A stretch of 64,000 nucleotides of DNA from Comamonadaceae bacterium. GTDB taxonomy: Bacteria; Pseudomonadota; Gammaproteobacteria; Burkholderiales; Burkholderiaceae_C. The position numbers and the translations under genes are program-made. The stretch is taken from NCBI GenBank assembly GCA_027484575.1, contig JAIXSQ010000007.1, forward strand, positions 1-64,000. Reading direction: 5' to 3'. Within the stretch, counting starts at the first letter, position 1. Every line of letters starts with the position of its first letter. Positions 42,766-51,461 of the stretch are shown piece by piece. The notes below the pieces were generated by a model. It saw nothing but the letters and a program-made list of their open reading frames with translations. It did not search any database and had not been told where the DNA came from.

Positions 42766-44010
42766 ATGCCCGCCCTCGCCGCCCCTGCTGCCGATCCCGT
42801 CGACGCCCCTGCGGCCACATGGCCCGACGGCCTGCCGCCCACCCGCGCGGCCGCGCTGGCGCGCATCGCCCGCGTGCAACCGGCCGCGTACGCCCGCACC
42901 CGCAACCACCTGGACGGTGCCGTCACCGGCCTGTCGCCCTACCTGACCCACGGGCTGGTCACGCTGCCCGAGGTCCTGGCCGGCGTGCTCGCGCGCGGCC
43001 CGCTGCCGGTGACGCACAAGCTGGTCGACGAGCTGGGCTGGCGCGCCTACTTCCGCCACGTGTGGGCCCACCGCGGCGACGCGATCCTGCAGTCGCTGCA
43101 CGGCGGCCCCCGGCCCGAGGCCGCCTACGCCCGCACGCTGCCGGCCGACATCCGCGAGGGCCGCACCGGCGTGCCGGTGATCGACGAGGCGGTGCGCACG
43201 CTCCACGCCACCGGCACGCTGCACAACCATGCCCGCATGTGGCTGGCCAGCTACGTGGTGCACCTGCGCCAGGTGCACTGGCGCGCCGGCGCCGACTGGC
43301 TGGTGGCGCACCTGCTCGACGGCGACCTGGCCAGCAACCACCTGAGCTGGCAGTGGATCGCCGGCACGGGCAGCCACAAGCCCTACCTGTTCGACGCGCA
43401 GAACGTGGCCCGGTTCGCACCGCCGGCCTGGCACAGCCCGGGCACGGTGGTGGACCGGGGCTACGAGGAACTCGAGGCCATCGCGCACGGGCGCCTGCGC
43501 CTGGCCCATCCGCGGCCGCTGCCGCCGCCCGCGGGCCTGGCCGAACCCGTGCTGCTGCCGGCCCCGCCCGCGGCGCCCGGGCTGGACGCCCCCGGCCCCG
43601 CCGGCGCCGCCGGCCTGCAGGGCCGCCACGTCTGGCTGGTGCACCCCTGGGCGCTGCGGCCTCCCCCGCCCGGGCTGCCGCCGGGCACGCTGGTGCTGGG
43701 CGTCTACCCGCGCGAGGTGCACGCGGCCTGGCCCTGGCCGGCCGCGCGCTGGCACTGGGTGGACACGGCCATGGCCGCGGTCGCGCCCACGCGCTGGCTC
43801 GTCGATGCCGCGACGCTGCAGGCCGCGCTGGCCGGCGCGGCCTCGGTGCGCACCGCCGATGACCCGCACATCGGCGGCTGGCTGCCGCGCGCCGTGCAGC
43901 GGCTGCCTGCGCCGGCGCTGTTCCCGGCGGTGGACCGCCCGTGCAGCAGCTACTCGCAGTGGCGCACGCGCGCGCTGCGCGGGCTGCACGACGCGGGGGA
44001 GCTGCTGTGA
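42766..44010 (+). CDS. Photolyase/cryptochrome-like protein with FAD domain first and alpha/beta domain last
   Basis: 414 residues. The first about 270 residues are the photolyase FAD-binding domain: TGLSPYLTHG, DELGWRAYFRHVW, GRTGVPVIDEAVRTLHATGTLHNHARMWLAS and NHLSWQWIAGTG. Normally an alpha/beta domain of about 200 residues precedes this; here only some 45 do. Instead an alpha/beta-like segment (GRHVWLVHPWALRP, TLVLGVYPRE) follows at 285-414 and ends in SYSQWRTRAL, like the end of the usual N-terminal domain. The order looks circularly permuted. The stop overlaps the next gene's GTG. Confidence 0.78.
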   Translation: MPALAAPAADPVDAPAATWPDGLPPTRAAALARIARVQPAAYARTRNHLDGAVTGLSPYLTHGLVTLPEVLAGVLARGPLPVTHKLVDELGWRAYFRHVWAHRGDAILQSLHGGPRPEAAYARTLPADIREGRTGVPVIDEAVRTLHATGTLHNHARMWLASYVVHLRQVHWRAGADWLVAHLLDGDLASNHLSWQWIAGTGSHKPYLFDAQNVARFAPPAWHSPGTVVDRGYEELEAIAHGRLRLAHPRPLPPPAGLAEPVLLPAPPAAPGLDAPGPAGAAGLQGRHVWLVHPWALRPPPPGLPPGTLVLGVYPREVHAAWPWPAARWHWVDTAMAAVAPTRWLVDAATLQAALAGAASVRTADDPHIGGWLPRAVQRLPAPALFPAVDRPCSSYSQWRTRALRGLHDAGELL

Positions 44011-44945
44011 GCACGACGCCGCAGGAGCCGGCCACCGACGACCGCCTGACAGTGCTGTACGACGGCGGCTGCCCGCTGTGCCGGCGCGAGATCGCCCATG
44101 TGCAGGGGCTGGCTGGGCGCCGGGGCGGCGCGGGCCTGTGCTTCGTCGACATCGCCGCGCCCGAGGCGGGCTTGCCGCCGGCCGAACGCGCCGCGCTGCT
44201 GGCGCGCTTCCACGTGCAGCGCGCCGACGGCGGTCGGCTGGACGGTGCGGCCGCCTTCGTGGCCATGTGGGAGCGGCTGCCCGGCTGGCGCTGGCTGGCC
44301 CGCGCGGCCCGGCTGCCCGGCGCGCTGGCGCTGCTGGAGCTGGCCTACCGCGGCTTCCTGCGGCTGCGGCCGGCCCTGCAGGCCGCGGCCCGCCGGCTCG
44401 AGCCCGCCCCCGGCGCCGCCGGCCTGACGCCGCACCTGGAGCGCGAGCTGCGCTCGGACCATGCCGGCGAGACCGGCGCGGTCTGGATCTACCGGGGCCT
44501 GGCCACCGTCGCCGGCTGGCGTGGCGACGTGGCGCTGGCGGAGTTCGCGCGCCGCCACGGCGCGACCGAGGCCGAGCACCTGCAGCTGGTCGAGGCCTGG
44601 CTGCCGCCGGCACGGCGCAGCCGCCTGCTGCCGGCCTGGCGGGTGGCCGGCTGGCTGACCGGCGCGCTGCCGGCGCTGGCCGGCCCGCGCGCGGTGCATG
44701 CCACCATCGCCGCGGTCGAGACCTTCGTGGACCGGCACTACCAGCAGCAGGTCGACCACCTGGTGGCGCACGGCGGGCCCGAGGGCCTGCTGCCGCTGCT
44801 GCTGCGCTGCCAGGCCGACGAATGCCACCACCGCGACGAGGCGGCGGCGCTGGCCGGCCCCCACCGGCCGTGGTGGCTGCGCGCCTGGTGCGCGCTGGTG
44901 GGCGCCGGCTCGGCCGGGGCGGTGGTGCTGGCGCGGCGGCTCTGA
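44007..44945 (+). CDS. DCC (DUF393) thiol-disulfide domain fused to COQ7-type demethoxyubiquinone hydroxylase domain
   Basis: 312 residues from GTG 44007, which overlaps the preceding stop (GTGA). The N-terminal DCC domain (about 12-115) has LYDGGCPLCRRE with Cys22 and Cys25. From about 140 a COQ7-like diiron domain follows: SDHAGETGAVWIYRG (His152, Glu155), TEAEHLQLVE and DECHHRDEA, all expected metal ligands. COQ7 hydroxylates demethoxyubiquinone in ubiquinone synthesis. The role of the attached thiol domain is unknown; it could supply or sense redox state. Coupled translation with the photolyase-like gene is notable. Confidence 0.82.
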   Translation: MSTTPQEPATDDRLTVLYDGGCPLCRREIAHVQGLAGRRGGAGLCFVDIAAPEAGLPPAERAALLARFHVQRADGGRLDGAAAFVAMWERLPGWRWLARAARLPGALALLELAYRGFLRLRPALQAAARRLEPAPGAAGLTPHLERELRSDHAGETGAVWIYRGLATVAGWRGDVALAEFARRHGATEAEHLQLVEAWLPPARRSRLLPAWRVAGWLTGALPALAGPRAVHATIAAVETFVDRHYQQQVDHLVAHGGPEGLLPLLLRCQADECHHRDEAAALAGPHRPWWLRAWCALVGAGSAGAVVLARRL

Positions 44946-44993
44946 GCCACGGCGCGGCCGTGGCGGCGCGGGGCTGACTTACGATCGCGCCCC

Positions 44994-45242
44994 ATGACCG
45001 AACCGACCGAGCGCCCCGCCTTCCCCGACCGCCTGTCCATCGACGCGCGCAGCCCCCACCACGTGGCGGCCATCTTCGCCCACGACGTCGGCATCCGCTT
45101 CAACGGCAAGGAGCGGCAGGACGTCGAGGAGTACTGCATCAGCGAAGGCTGGGTCAAGGTCCCGGCCGGCAAGACCGTGGACCGCAAGGGCAACCCGCTG
45201 ATGCTCAAGCTCAAGGGGACGGTGGAGCCGTTCTACAAGTGA
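44994..45242 (+). CDS. DUF3297 family protein
   Basis: 82 residues, small and basic-acidic mixed. Family pattern is clear: LPDRLSIDxRSPHH-type opening, HDVGIRFNGKER, VEEYCISEGWVKV, and a Lys-rich end (KGNPLMLKLKGTVEPFYK). The function of the family is not known. It stands alone, 48 bases after the DCC-COQ7 gene, and converges on flgN across a strong hairpin. Confidence 0.9.
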   Translation: MTEPTERPAFPDRLSIDARSPHHVAAIFAHDVGIRFNGKERQDVEEYCISEGWVKVPAGKTVDRKGNPLMLKLKGTVEPFYK

Positions 45243-45248
45243 ACGGCG

Positions 45249-45268
45249 CGCGGGGCGCGTGCCCCGCG
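45249..45268. terminator. Hairpin between converging DUF3297 gene and flgN
   Basis: Perfect 8-bp stem CGCGGGGC/GCCCCGCG with a 4-nt loop, sitting between two converging stops. No T-run on either side, so the terminator call rests on position. Confidence 0.55.
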
Positions 45269-45272
45269 ACGC

Positions 45273-45653
45273 TCAGGCGCGGCCGTAGCCGCCGGCGCTG
45301 AGCACGCCACCGGCGGGCGTGCCGGCGCGGCCGTAGGTGCCGCGCAGCTGGTGGTCCTGCAGCCGGGCGCTGCCCGCGCCCAGGGCATCCAGCGATTGCT
45401 GCACGTCGTGCAGCCGGCGGCCCACCGCCACCTGGCTGGCCACGGCCTGCGCCTGCAGGGCGAGGATCAAGGGCCGCAGCGCCTGCGGCGCGTCGCCGCG
45501 CGGGGCCAGCCGCGCCAGGGCGGCCAGGTGCGGCCGCACCTGCGCGGCCAGGGCCGGCAGCGCGTCGGCATCGCCGTCGCGCAGGGCCTGGGATTGCCGG
45601 GCCAGCAGCCCTTCCAGGGCCACCAGCGTGCCGGCGAGGTCGTCCTGGATCAC
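45273..45653 (-). CDS. flgN: Flagellar chaperone FlgN
   Basis: 126 residues. FlgN escorts the hook-filament junction proteins FlgK and FlgL to the export gate. The sequence is a helical bundle (LVALEGLLARQSQALRDGD, AVASQVAVGRRLHDVQQSLDALG) with a Gly/Tyr-rich tail ending GYGRA, as seen in many FlgN. Its ATG overlaps the flgM stop. Weak family conservation is offset by position next to flgM. Confidence 0.88.
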   Translation of the reverse strand: MIQDDLAGTLVALEGLLARQSQALRDGDADALPALAAQVRPHLAALARLAPRGDAPQALRPLILALQAQAVASQVAVGRRLHDVQQSLDALGAGSARLQDHQLRGTYGRAGTPAGGVLSAGGYGRA

Positions 45654-45943
45654 GCGCTGCGCGGCGCCAGCAGGGCCGCGGCGTCGGCGATCAGGCCGTC
45701 GGCGATCTTGCCGGCGTTGACGGTGAAGCGTCCCTCGGCGATGGCCGAGCGGATGGCATCGACCTTGGCCTGGTCGAAGTCACCGGCGCCGGCCGCGCCC
45801 AGCGTGCTGGCGGCGGCCGACACGTCCACCCGGTCGGTGGCCGGGGTGGCGGACAGCGGCCCGGTGGCCGAGGCGCCGCCCGCGCGGGTGCTGCGCAGCT
45901 GCGTGTCGACGGCGGTCGTGTCGTGGGTCGATCCGATCTTCAT
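45650..45943 (-). CDS. flgM: Anti-sigma-28 factor FlgM
   Basis: 97 residues from ATG 45943. FlgM binds and silences FliA until exported through the completed hook. The start MKIGSTHD, a low-complexity first half (as expected of a mostly disordered protein) and the conserved C-terminal helices (VDAIRSAIAEGRFTVNAGKIADGLIADAAALL) fit well. Its own sigma-28-like promoter lies about 37 bases upstream, giving the usual FliA-FlgM feedback loop. Confidence 0.95.
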   Translation of the reverse strand: MKIGSTHDTTAVDTQLRSTRAGGASATGPLSATPATDRVDVSAAASTLGAAGAGDFDQAKVDAIRSAIAEGRFTVNAGKIADGLIADAAALLAPRSA

Positions 45944-45979
45944 GGGGTTCTCCGCGGCCACGGGGGCCCGTACTGCACA

Positions 45980-46006
45980 TCTTCGGCGTCCGGCCAGGAT
46001 TCTGAA
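45980..46006 (-). promoter_or_regulatory. Sigma-28-type promoter of flgM-flgN
   Basis: Minus strand: TTCAGAAT, 11-base spacer, GCCGAAGA. It falls in the 148-base gap between flgA and flgM, so flgMN can be expressed apart from flgA. Confidence 0.72.
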
Positions 46007-46091
46007 GGGCGGATAAGCGCCGGGTTCCCCCGGCATTTGCACCACCCCCGGCGCCGTCTCCCCCGGGCCTTCGGCAGGTGGCGCGGAAACT

Positions 46092-46856
46092 TTAGAGCGC
46101 GACCTCGACCAGCCGGCCCTCGCGGGCGGTGCCGGTCAGGATCTTGCCCAGTTCGGTGCGCACCCGCACCGGCTGGCCCTCGGCGGCGGCGCTGAGCGCC
46201 TGGCCCGAGGCGGTGACCGCGAAACCGGTGCCCGCGATGCGCAGGCGCACCGCATCGCCGATCTGCACCACCTGGGCGGTGCGCAGCAGGTCGGTGCGCA
46301 GCACCTGGCCGGGCGGCACGGCGCGCACCAGGGTGCGGCCGGCCAACTGGCCCAGCTCGCGCACCGGCAGGCCCGGCTCGCGGGTGAATTCCACCTCCTG
46401 CTCGCGCACCTCGGGCTCGGCCGGCGTGGTGCCGGCGGCCAGCGGCGCCTGGGCCACGACGGCCACGCCCCAGGCGCGCACCTGGGCCGGCACCATCAGC
46501 GTCCAGGCCGCACCCTCGACGCAGCGCACCCCCACCGCCACCCGCCCCCAGGGCCGCGCGCCGGTGGGCAGGAAGGCCTCGGTGCGGGCGCACGGCGCCA
46601 GCTCGGCACGCCCGGCCAGCGGCAGCAGCTGGATGTCCCAGCGCGTGAGCTGGGTGCCCTGGGCCTGCAGCGGCGCCGCCAGCACCTCGCGCAGCCGCGC
46701 CTCGGTGGGCAGGCCCGGCATCGCCGGGGCCGCGGGAGCGACCTGGGCGGCCGCGGGCGCGGCGGCACCCAGCGCGCAGGCCAGGGCCAGCAGGCCGCCG
46801 GCGAGGCGGCGGGACGGGAGCGGGCGGGCTGGGCAGGCGGAGCGGACGACAGGCAC
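46092..46856 (-). CDS. flgA: P-ring assembly chaperone FlgA
   Basis: 254 residues from GTG 46856; no in-frame ATG fits, so the start is uncertain. A basic lead and signal peptide (LAGGLLALACALGAAAPAAA) direct it to the periplasm, where FlgA helps FlgI assemble the P ring. The C-terminal half has the SAF/FlgA pattern (VRAVPPGQVLRTDLLRTAQVVQIGDAVRL, AAAEGQPVRVRTELGKILTGTA). It is divergent from flgB and upstream of flgMN. Confidence 0.92.
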   Translation of the reverse strand: MPVVRSACPARPLPSRRLAGGLLALACALGAAAPAAAQVAPAAPAMPGLPTEARLREVLAAPLQAQGTQLTRWDIQLLPLAGRAELAPCARTEAFLPTGARPWGRVAVGVRCVEGAAWTLMVPAQVRAWGVAVVAQAPLAAGTTPAEPEVREQEVEFTREPGLPVRELGQLAGRTLVRAVPPGQVLRTDLLRTAQVVQIGDAVRLRIAGTGFAVTASGQALSAAAEGQPVRVRTELGKILTGTAREGRLVEVAL

Positions 46857-46952
46857 GGGGCGGTTCCGGGACGGTGGGAGGCTGGCACTGTAGGGCGCGG
46901 CCTCGCGCGGGCGCGGGGGCAAAAGACGCGACAAGCCCCCCTTTCTCCTTGC

Positions 46953-46979
46953 TTCAGTCCGGGCGGCCGCTGCCGATAC
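46953..46979 (+). promoter_or_regulatory. Sigma-28-type promoter of flgB-flgC-flgD-flgE-flgF-flgG-flgH-flgI
   Basis: TTCAGTCC, 11-base spacer, GCCGATAC, 43 bases before the flgB ATG. Rod and hook genes are middle-class in enterics, so a FliA-type site here hints that class assignment differs in this organism, or that a second promoter exists. Confidence 0.75.
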
Positions 46980-47021
46980 TGCGCCGCATGCCGGGGATGG
47001 GCCCCGGCCGGAGTCGCCGCC

Positions 47022-47426
47022 ATGAGCCTGTTCACCGCCGCCATCGACCGCCACGGCCAGGCGCTGGAGCTGCTGGCCCAGCGCCAGCGGGTGCTGGGCG
47101 GCAACATCGCCAACGCCGACACGCCGGGCTACAAGGCGCGCGACTTCGATTTCGCCGGCGCCCTGCGCGCGGCCCAGGCAGGCACCGGCGGCGCGATGCG
47201 CGCCACCGACCCGCGCCACCTGGCCACCGGCGGCGCCCCGGCCGGCGGCACGGCCGGCCCCGAGCTGAAGTACCGCGCCGCCGAGCAGCCCGCGCTGGAC
47301 GGCAACACCGTCGACCTGGACCGCGAGCGCGCCGTCTTCGCGGACAACGCGGTGCGCTACGAGGCGACGCTGCGCTTCATCAATTCCAACGTGCGGACCA
47401 TGCTGTCCGCCATCACGGGGCAATAG
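47022..47426 (+). CDS. flgB: Flagellar proximal rod protein FlgB
   Basis: 134 residues. FlgB is the first rod protein, next to FliE. The N-terminal rod signature is present (RQRVLGGNIANADTPGYKARDFDF), as is a C-terminal helix (NAVRYEATLRFINSNVRTMLSAI). GGAG lies nine bases before the ATG. It is the first gene of the plus-strand flg operon and is followed within three bases by flgC. Confidence 0.97.
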   Translation: MSLFTAAIDRHGQALELLAQRQRVLGGNIANADTPGYKARDFDFAGALRAAQAGTGGAMRATDPRHLATGGAPAGGTAGPELKYRAAEQPALDGNTVDLDRERAVFADNAVRYEATLRFINSNVRTMLSAITGQ

Positions 47427-47428
47427 CC

Positions 47429-47836
47429 ATGTCGCTGTTCAACCTGTTCACGATCTCGGGCAGCGCCGTCTCGGCGCAGAGCAAGCGGCTCAACGTCGTG
47501 GCCTCCAACCTGGCCAACGCCGACAGCGTCGCCGGCCCCGACGGCCAGCCCTACAAGGCCCGGCAGATCAACTTCGCCACCGAGCTGGCGTCCAACGGCG
47601 AGACCGCCGGCGTGCGCGTGTCCGGCATCACCGAGACCCAGGCGCCCGGGCGCCGGGTGCACGACCCGGCGCATCCCATGGCGGGCGAGGACGGCTACGT
47701 GACCCACTCCAACGTGAACGTGGTCGACGAAATGGTCAACATGATCTCGGCCTCGCGCTCCTACCAGAACAACGTCGAGGTGATGAACACCGCGCGCTCG
47801 CTGCTGGCCAAGACGCTGCAGATGGGCCAGGGCTGA
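47429..47836 (+). CDS. flgC: Flagellar rod protein FlgC
   Basis: 135 residues from ATG 47429. FlgC is a proximal rod subunit. The N-terminal helix with LNVVASNLANADS, and a C-terminal segment with SNVNVVDEMVNMISASRSYQNNVEVMNT, are the standard rod/hook family ends. It lies two bases after flgB and 25 bases before flgD. Confidence 0.97.
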   Translation: MSLFNLFTISGSAVSAQSKRLNVVASNLANADSVAGPDGQPYKARQINFATELASNGETAGVRVSGITETQAPGRRVHDPAHPMAGEDGYVTHSNVNVVDEMVNMISASRSYQNNVEVMNTARSLLAKTLQMGQG

Positions 47837-47861
47837 TTCCCGATTTCCCGCGAGGCACCGC

Positions 47862-48539
47862 ATGACCACCGTCACCTCCCCCACCAGCACCGGCGCCACG
47901 GCGGCCGCATCGGCCGCCAAGGCCTCGGGCCTGACCAGCGCCGCCGACCAGCAGGACCGGTTCATGAAGCTGCTCGTCGCGCAGATGAAGAACCAGGACC
48001 CGCTGAACCCGATGGACAACGCGCAGATGACCAGCCAGATCGCGCAGATCAACACCGTCGGCGGCATCGAGAAGCTCAATGGCACCGTGCAGTCGCTGCT
48101 GGCGGCCTTCGGCGCGATGCAGGCGCAGTCGGCCACCGAGCTGGCCGGCCGCGGCGTGCTGGTCGAGGGCGACCGGCTGCAGCTGGCCAACGGCGCGGCC
48201 GTCGGTGGCGTGCAGCTGGCCGGCAAGGCCGATGCCGTCAACGTCGACATCCTGGATGCCGGCGGCAGCGTGGTGCGCACCCTGCAGCTGGGCGCCGCCG
48301 CCCAGGGCGGGGCCCGCAGCTTCGCCTGGGACGGCAAGCTGGCCGACGGCAGCGCCGCCCCCGAGGGCAGCTACCGCATCCGCGCCACCGCCATCACCGC
48401 CGGCAAGCCGGCCAACGTGCCCACGCTGGCCGGCGCCCTGGTGCAGTCGGTCAACGCACCGTCCGACGGCACCGGCGCGCAGCTGGACCTGGGCAAGCTG
48501 GGCCTGGTGCCCGTGACCGCCGTCCGTTCCTATTTCTGA
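47862..48539 (+). CDS. flgD: Hook-capping scaffold protein FlgD
   Basis: 225 residues. FlgD caps the growing hook and is removed when the hook is complete. The N-terminal segment QQDRFMKLLVAQMKNQDPLNPMDNAQMTSQ-type is diagnostic, and the rest is the FlgD Ig-like/tudor region (SFAWDGKLADGSAAPEGSYRI). It is followed after 19 bases by flgE. Confidence 0.97.
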   Translation: MTTVTSPTSTGATAAASAAKASGLTSAADQQDRFMKLLVAQMKNQDPLNPMDNAQMTSQIAQINTVGGIEKLNGTVQSLLAAFGAMQAQSATELAGRGVLVEGDRLQLANGAAVGGVQLAGKADAVNVDILDAGGSVVRTLQLGAAAQGGARSFAWDGKLADGSAAPEGSYRIRATAITAGKPANVPTLAGALVQSVNAPSDGTGAQLDLGKLGLVPVTAVRSYF

Positions 48540-48558
48540 CCCCCACGAGGACCCCGCC

Positions 48559-49878
48559 ATGAGTTTCCAGCAAGGCATCAGCGGACTGAACGCTGCAGCG
48601 CGCAACCTCGAGGTGATAGGCAACAACATCGCCAACGCCAACACCGTGGGCGCCAAGGTGTCGCGCGCCGAGTTCGCCGACATCTACGCCAACGCCGCCG
48701 TCTACCAGTCGGCCGGGGCGCCCGGCATGGGCGTGCAGGTGCGCGCGATCACGCAGCAGTTCGGCCAGGGCTCGATCCGCGCCACCGAGAACACCAACGA
48801 CCTGGCGATCAACGGCCAGGGCTTCTTCGTGGTGCAGAAGCCGGGCGAGCTGGACCGCGCCTACACCCGCAACGGCCAGTTCCAGCTGGACAAGAACAGC
48901 TACATGGTCACGGCCGACGGCCTGCGCCTGAAGGGCTTCACGGTCGACCCCACGACCGGCCGCTCCACCGGCGTGCTCAGCGACATCCAGCTGCCGCAGG
49001 CGGGCATCCTGCCCAACACCACCAGCACGGCCAGGCTGGGCGTCAACCTGGACGCGCGCACCACGGCGCCCACCGGCAGCACGCCGGCCTTCGCCCTCGG
49101 CAACCCCGACTCGTACACCTCGTCGACCTCGATGACGGTCTACGACCAGCAGGGCAACGAGCACGTGCTGGGCACCTACTACCGCCGCACCGCCACCGCC
49201 AACCAGTGGGACGTCTACACCTCGCTGGACGGCGCCGCCGTGCCCGCGTTCACCACCGGCACCCAGCTGCCGGTGGGCCGCCTGACGTTCAATCCCGACG
49301 GCACGCTCAACGCCGCGCAATCGGGCACGCTCGATGCCACCGGCACCGCCATCGCCACCGCCGGCAGCGCGCTCGCGCTGCAGCTGCCCTTCCCCGCCGC
49401 GACCCTGCCGGTGCCGCCCTCGGTCTCGACCACCGTGGCGCCGGTGTCGCTGTCGTTCGCCAGCGCCACGCAGTTCGGCAGCGCTTTCGGCGTGACCGAC
49501 GTCTCGCAGGACGGCTACGGCCCCGGCCAGCTGACCGGCTTCGTGGTGGACGCGCAGGGCACGGTGCAGGCGCGCTACTCGAACGGCCGCACCGTCGCCG
49601 CCGCCCGCGTCGCGCTGGCCGACTTCCAGAACGACCAGGGCCTGATTTCCATGGGCAACAACGTCTGGCGCGCCACCACCGTTTCGGGCACGCCGGCGAT
49701 CGGCGAGCCGGGCACCGGCAACCTCGGCGTGCTGCAGGGCGGCGCGCTGGAGGACAGCAACATCGACCTGACCACGCAGCTGGTGGACATGATCACCGCG
49801 CAGCGCGCCTACCAGGCCAACGCGCAGACGATCAAGACGCAGGACCAGATGCTGTCCACCCTCGTCAACCTGCGCTGA
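48559..49878 (+). CDS. flgE: Flagellar hook protein FlgE
   Basis: 439 residues. FlgE polymerises into the curved hook. N-terminal signature (FQQGISGLNAAARNLEVIGNNIANANTVG), the domain with INGQGFFVVQ and TRNGQFQLDKNSYMVTADGLRLKGF, and the C-terminal VDMITAQRAYQANAQTIKTQDQML helix are all present. Length and order are normal for the cluster. Confidence 0.98.
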   Translation: MSFQQGISGLNAAARNLEVIGNNIANANTVGAKVSRAEFADIYANAAVYQSAGAPGMGVQVRAITQQFGQGSIRATENTNDLAINGQGFFVVQKPGELDRAYTRNGQFQLDKNSYMVTADGLRLKGFTVDPTTGRSTGVLSDIQLPQAGILPNTTSTARLGVNLDARTTAPTGSTPAFALGNPDSYTSSTSMTVYDQQGNEHVLGTYYRRTATANQWDVYTSLDGAAVPAFTTGTQLPVGRLTFNPDGTLNAAQSGTLDATGTAIATAGSALALQLPFPAATLPVPPSVSTTVAPVSLSFASATQFGSAFGVTDVSQDGYGPGQLTGFVVDAQGTVQARYSNGRTVAAARVALADFQNDQGLISMGNNVWRATTVSGTPAIGEPGTGNLGVLQGGALEDSNIDLTTQLVDMITAQRAYQANAQTIKTQDQMLSTLVNLR

Positions 49879-49900
49879 CCTGCCGCACGGCTGAACCGCC

Positions 49901-50635
49901 ATGGATCGCCTGATCTACACCGCCGCCGCCGGCGCCCGCGCCCTGACGCAGCGCCAGGACGGCATCGCCAACAACCTGGCCAACGCCAACACGCCGGGCT
50001 TCCGCGCCGACAACGTGGCGTTCCGGGCGGTGCCGGTGCGCGGCGACGGCGACCCCACCCGGGTGGTCTCGCTGGAAGCCTCGGCCGGCTACGACGACAG
50101 CAGCGGCCCGATCCAGCAGACCGGCCGCGCGCTCGACGTGGCCGTGCTGGGCAAGGGCTGGATCGCGGTGCAGGCGCCCGACGGCACCGAGGCCTACACC
50201 CGCGCCGGCGCGCTGCAGGTGGACGACCAGGGCCAGCTCAAGACCGCGGCCGGCGCGCCGGTCACCGGCGAGGGCGGCCCGCTGACCGTGCCGGCCGGCA
50301 CCACGGTGGCGATCGCCCGCGACGGCACCGTCACGGCCCGCGGCACCACCGGCCCGGCCCAGACGGTCGGCAAGATCAAGCTGGTGAACCCGCCGGCGGC
50401 CGACCTGCGCAAGGGCCCGGACGGCCTGATGCGCCTGGCCGGCGGCGAGGAGGCCCCCGCCGACCCGCAGGTGCGCGTCGCCTCGGGCGCGCTGGAGGGC
50501 AGCAACGTGAACGTGGTCGAGGCGATGGTCGGGATGATCGCCGCCGCCCGCCAGTTCGAGACCACCATGAAGCTGCTGCAGACCGCCGACCAGAACGACC
50601 AACGGGCCAGCCAGCTGCTCGCCCCGGCCCGCTGA
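49901..50635 (+). CDS. flgF: Flagellar rod protein FlgF
   Basis: 244 residues. FlgF is a rod subunit between FlgC and FlgG. The start [33 protein letters not shown]-type, and the C-terminal [28 protein letters not shown] helix are typical. It is separated from flgE by 22 and from flgG by 29 bases. Confidence 0.97.
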   Translation: MDRLIYTAAAGARALTQRQDGIANNLANANTPGFRADNVAFRAVPVRGDGDPTRVVSLEASAGYDDSSGPIQQTGRALDVAVLGKGWIAVQAPDGTEAYTRAGALQVDDQGQLKTAAGAPVTGEGGPLTVPAGTTVAIARDGTVTARGTTGPAQTVGKIKLVNPPAADLRKGPDGLMRLAGGEEAPADPQVRVASGALEGSNVNVVEAMVGMIAAARQFETTMKLLQTADQNDQRASQLLAPAR

Positions 50636-50664
50636 CCCGATCCCCGATTTCCCAGGAGAACCCC

Positions 50665-51447
50665 ATGCTGCGCTCGCTCGACATCGCCAAGACCGGCCTG
50701 GAGGCCCAGCAGACCCAGCTGGACGCCATCACGCACAACCTCGCCAACGTCGGCACCACCGGCTACAAGAAGAGCCGCGCCGTCTTCGAGGACCTGCTGT
50801 ACCAGAACCTGCGCCAGGCCGGCGGCACCAACGCCGCCGAGACCACGCTGCCCACCGGCCTGCAGCTGGGCAGCGGCGTGCGCACGGTGGCGACTTCGCG
50901 CAACTTCAGCCAGGGCGCGCTGAACCAGACCGGCAACCAGCTGGACATCGCGATCAACGGCCAGGGCTTCTTCCAGATCCAGATGCCCGACGGCAGCGCC
51001 GCCTACACCCGCGACGGCGGCTTCCAGGTGGACGCGCAGGGCCAGCTGGTGACCGCCAGCGGCTTCGCGCTGTCGCCGGCCGTGACCATCCCGCCGACCG
51101 CGCAGAGCATCACCGTCGCGCGCGACGGCGCGGTGACCGTGCAGCTGCCCAACAACCCGACGCCGCAGCAGGTGGGCCAGATCACGCTGGCGCACTTCGT
51201 CAACCCGGCCGGCCTGGACCCGCGGGGCGGCAACCTCTACACCGAGACCGCCGCCAGCGGCACCGCCACCACCGGCAACCCCGGTGCCAACGGCAACGGC
51301 CTGCTGACCCAGGGCGCGCTCGAATCGTCGAACGTGAACGTGGTCGAGGAGCTGGTGGCCATGATCCAGACCCAGCGCGCCTACGAGATCAACTCCAAGG
51401 CGATCCAGACCAGCGACCAGATGCTGGGCCGGCTGTCGCAGCTGTGA
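50665..51447 (+). CDS. flgG: Flagellar distal rod protein FlgG
   Basis: 260 residues, the standard length. FlgG forms the distal rod through the P and L rings. The start [37 protein letters not shown]-type and the C-terminal [28 protein letters not shown] segment match closely. It is followed directly by flgH. Confidence 0.98.
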   Translation: MLRSLDIAKTGLEAQQTQLDAITHNLANVGTTGYKKSRAVFEDLLYQNLRQAGGTNAAETTLPTGLQLGSGVRTVATSRNFSQGALNQTGNQLDIAINGQGFFQIQMPDGSAAYTRDGGFQVDAQGQLVTASGFALSPAVTIPPTAQSITVARDGAVTVQLPNNPTPQQVGQITLAHFVNPAGLDPRGGNLYTETAASGTATTGNPGANGNGLLTQGALESSNVNVVEELVAMIQTQRAYEINSKAIQTSDQMLGRLSQL

Positions 51448-51461
51448 GCCGGGCCGCCGCC

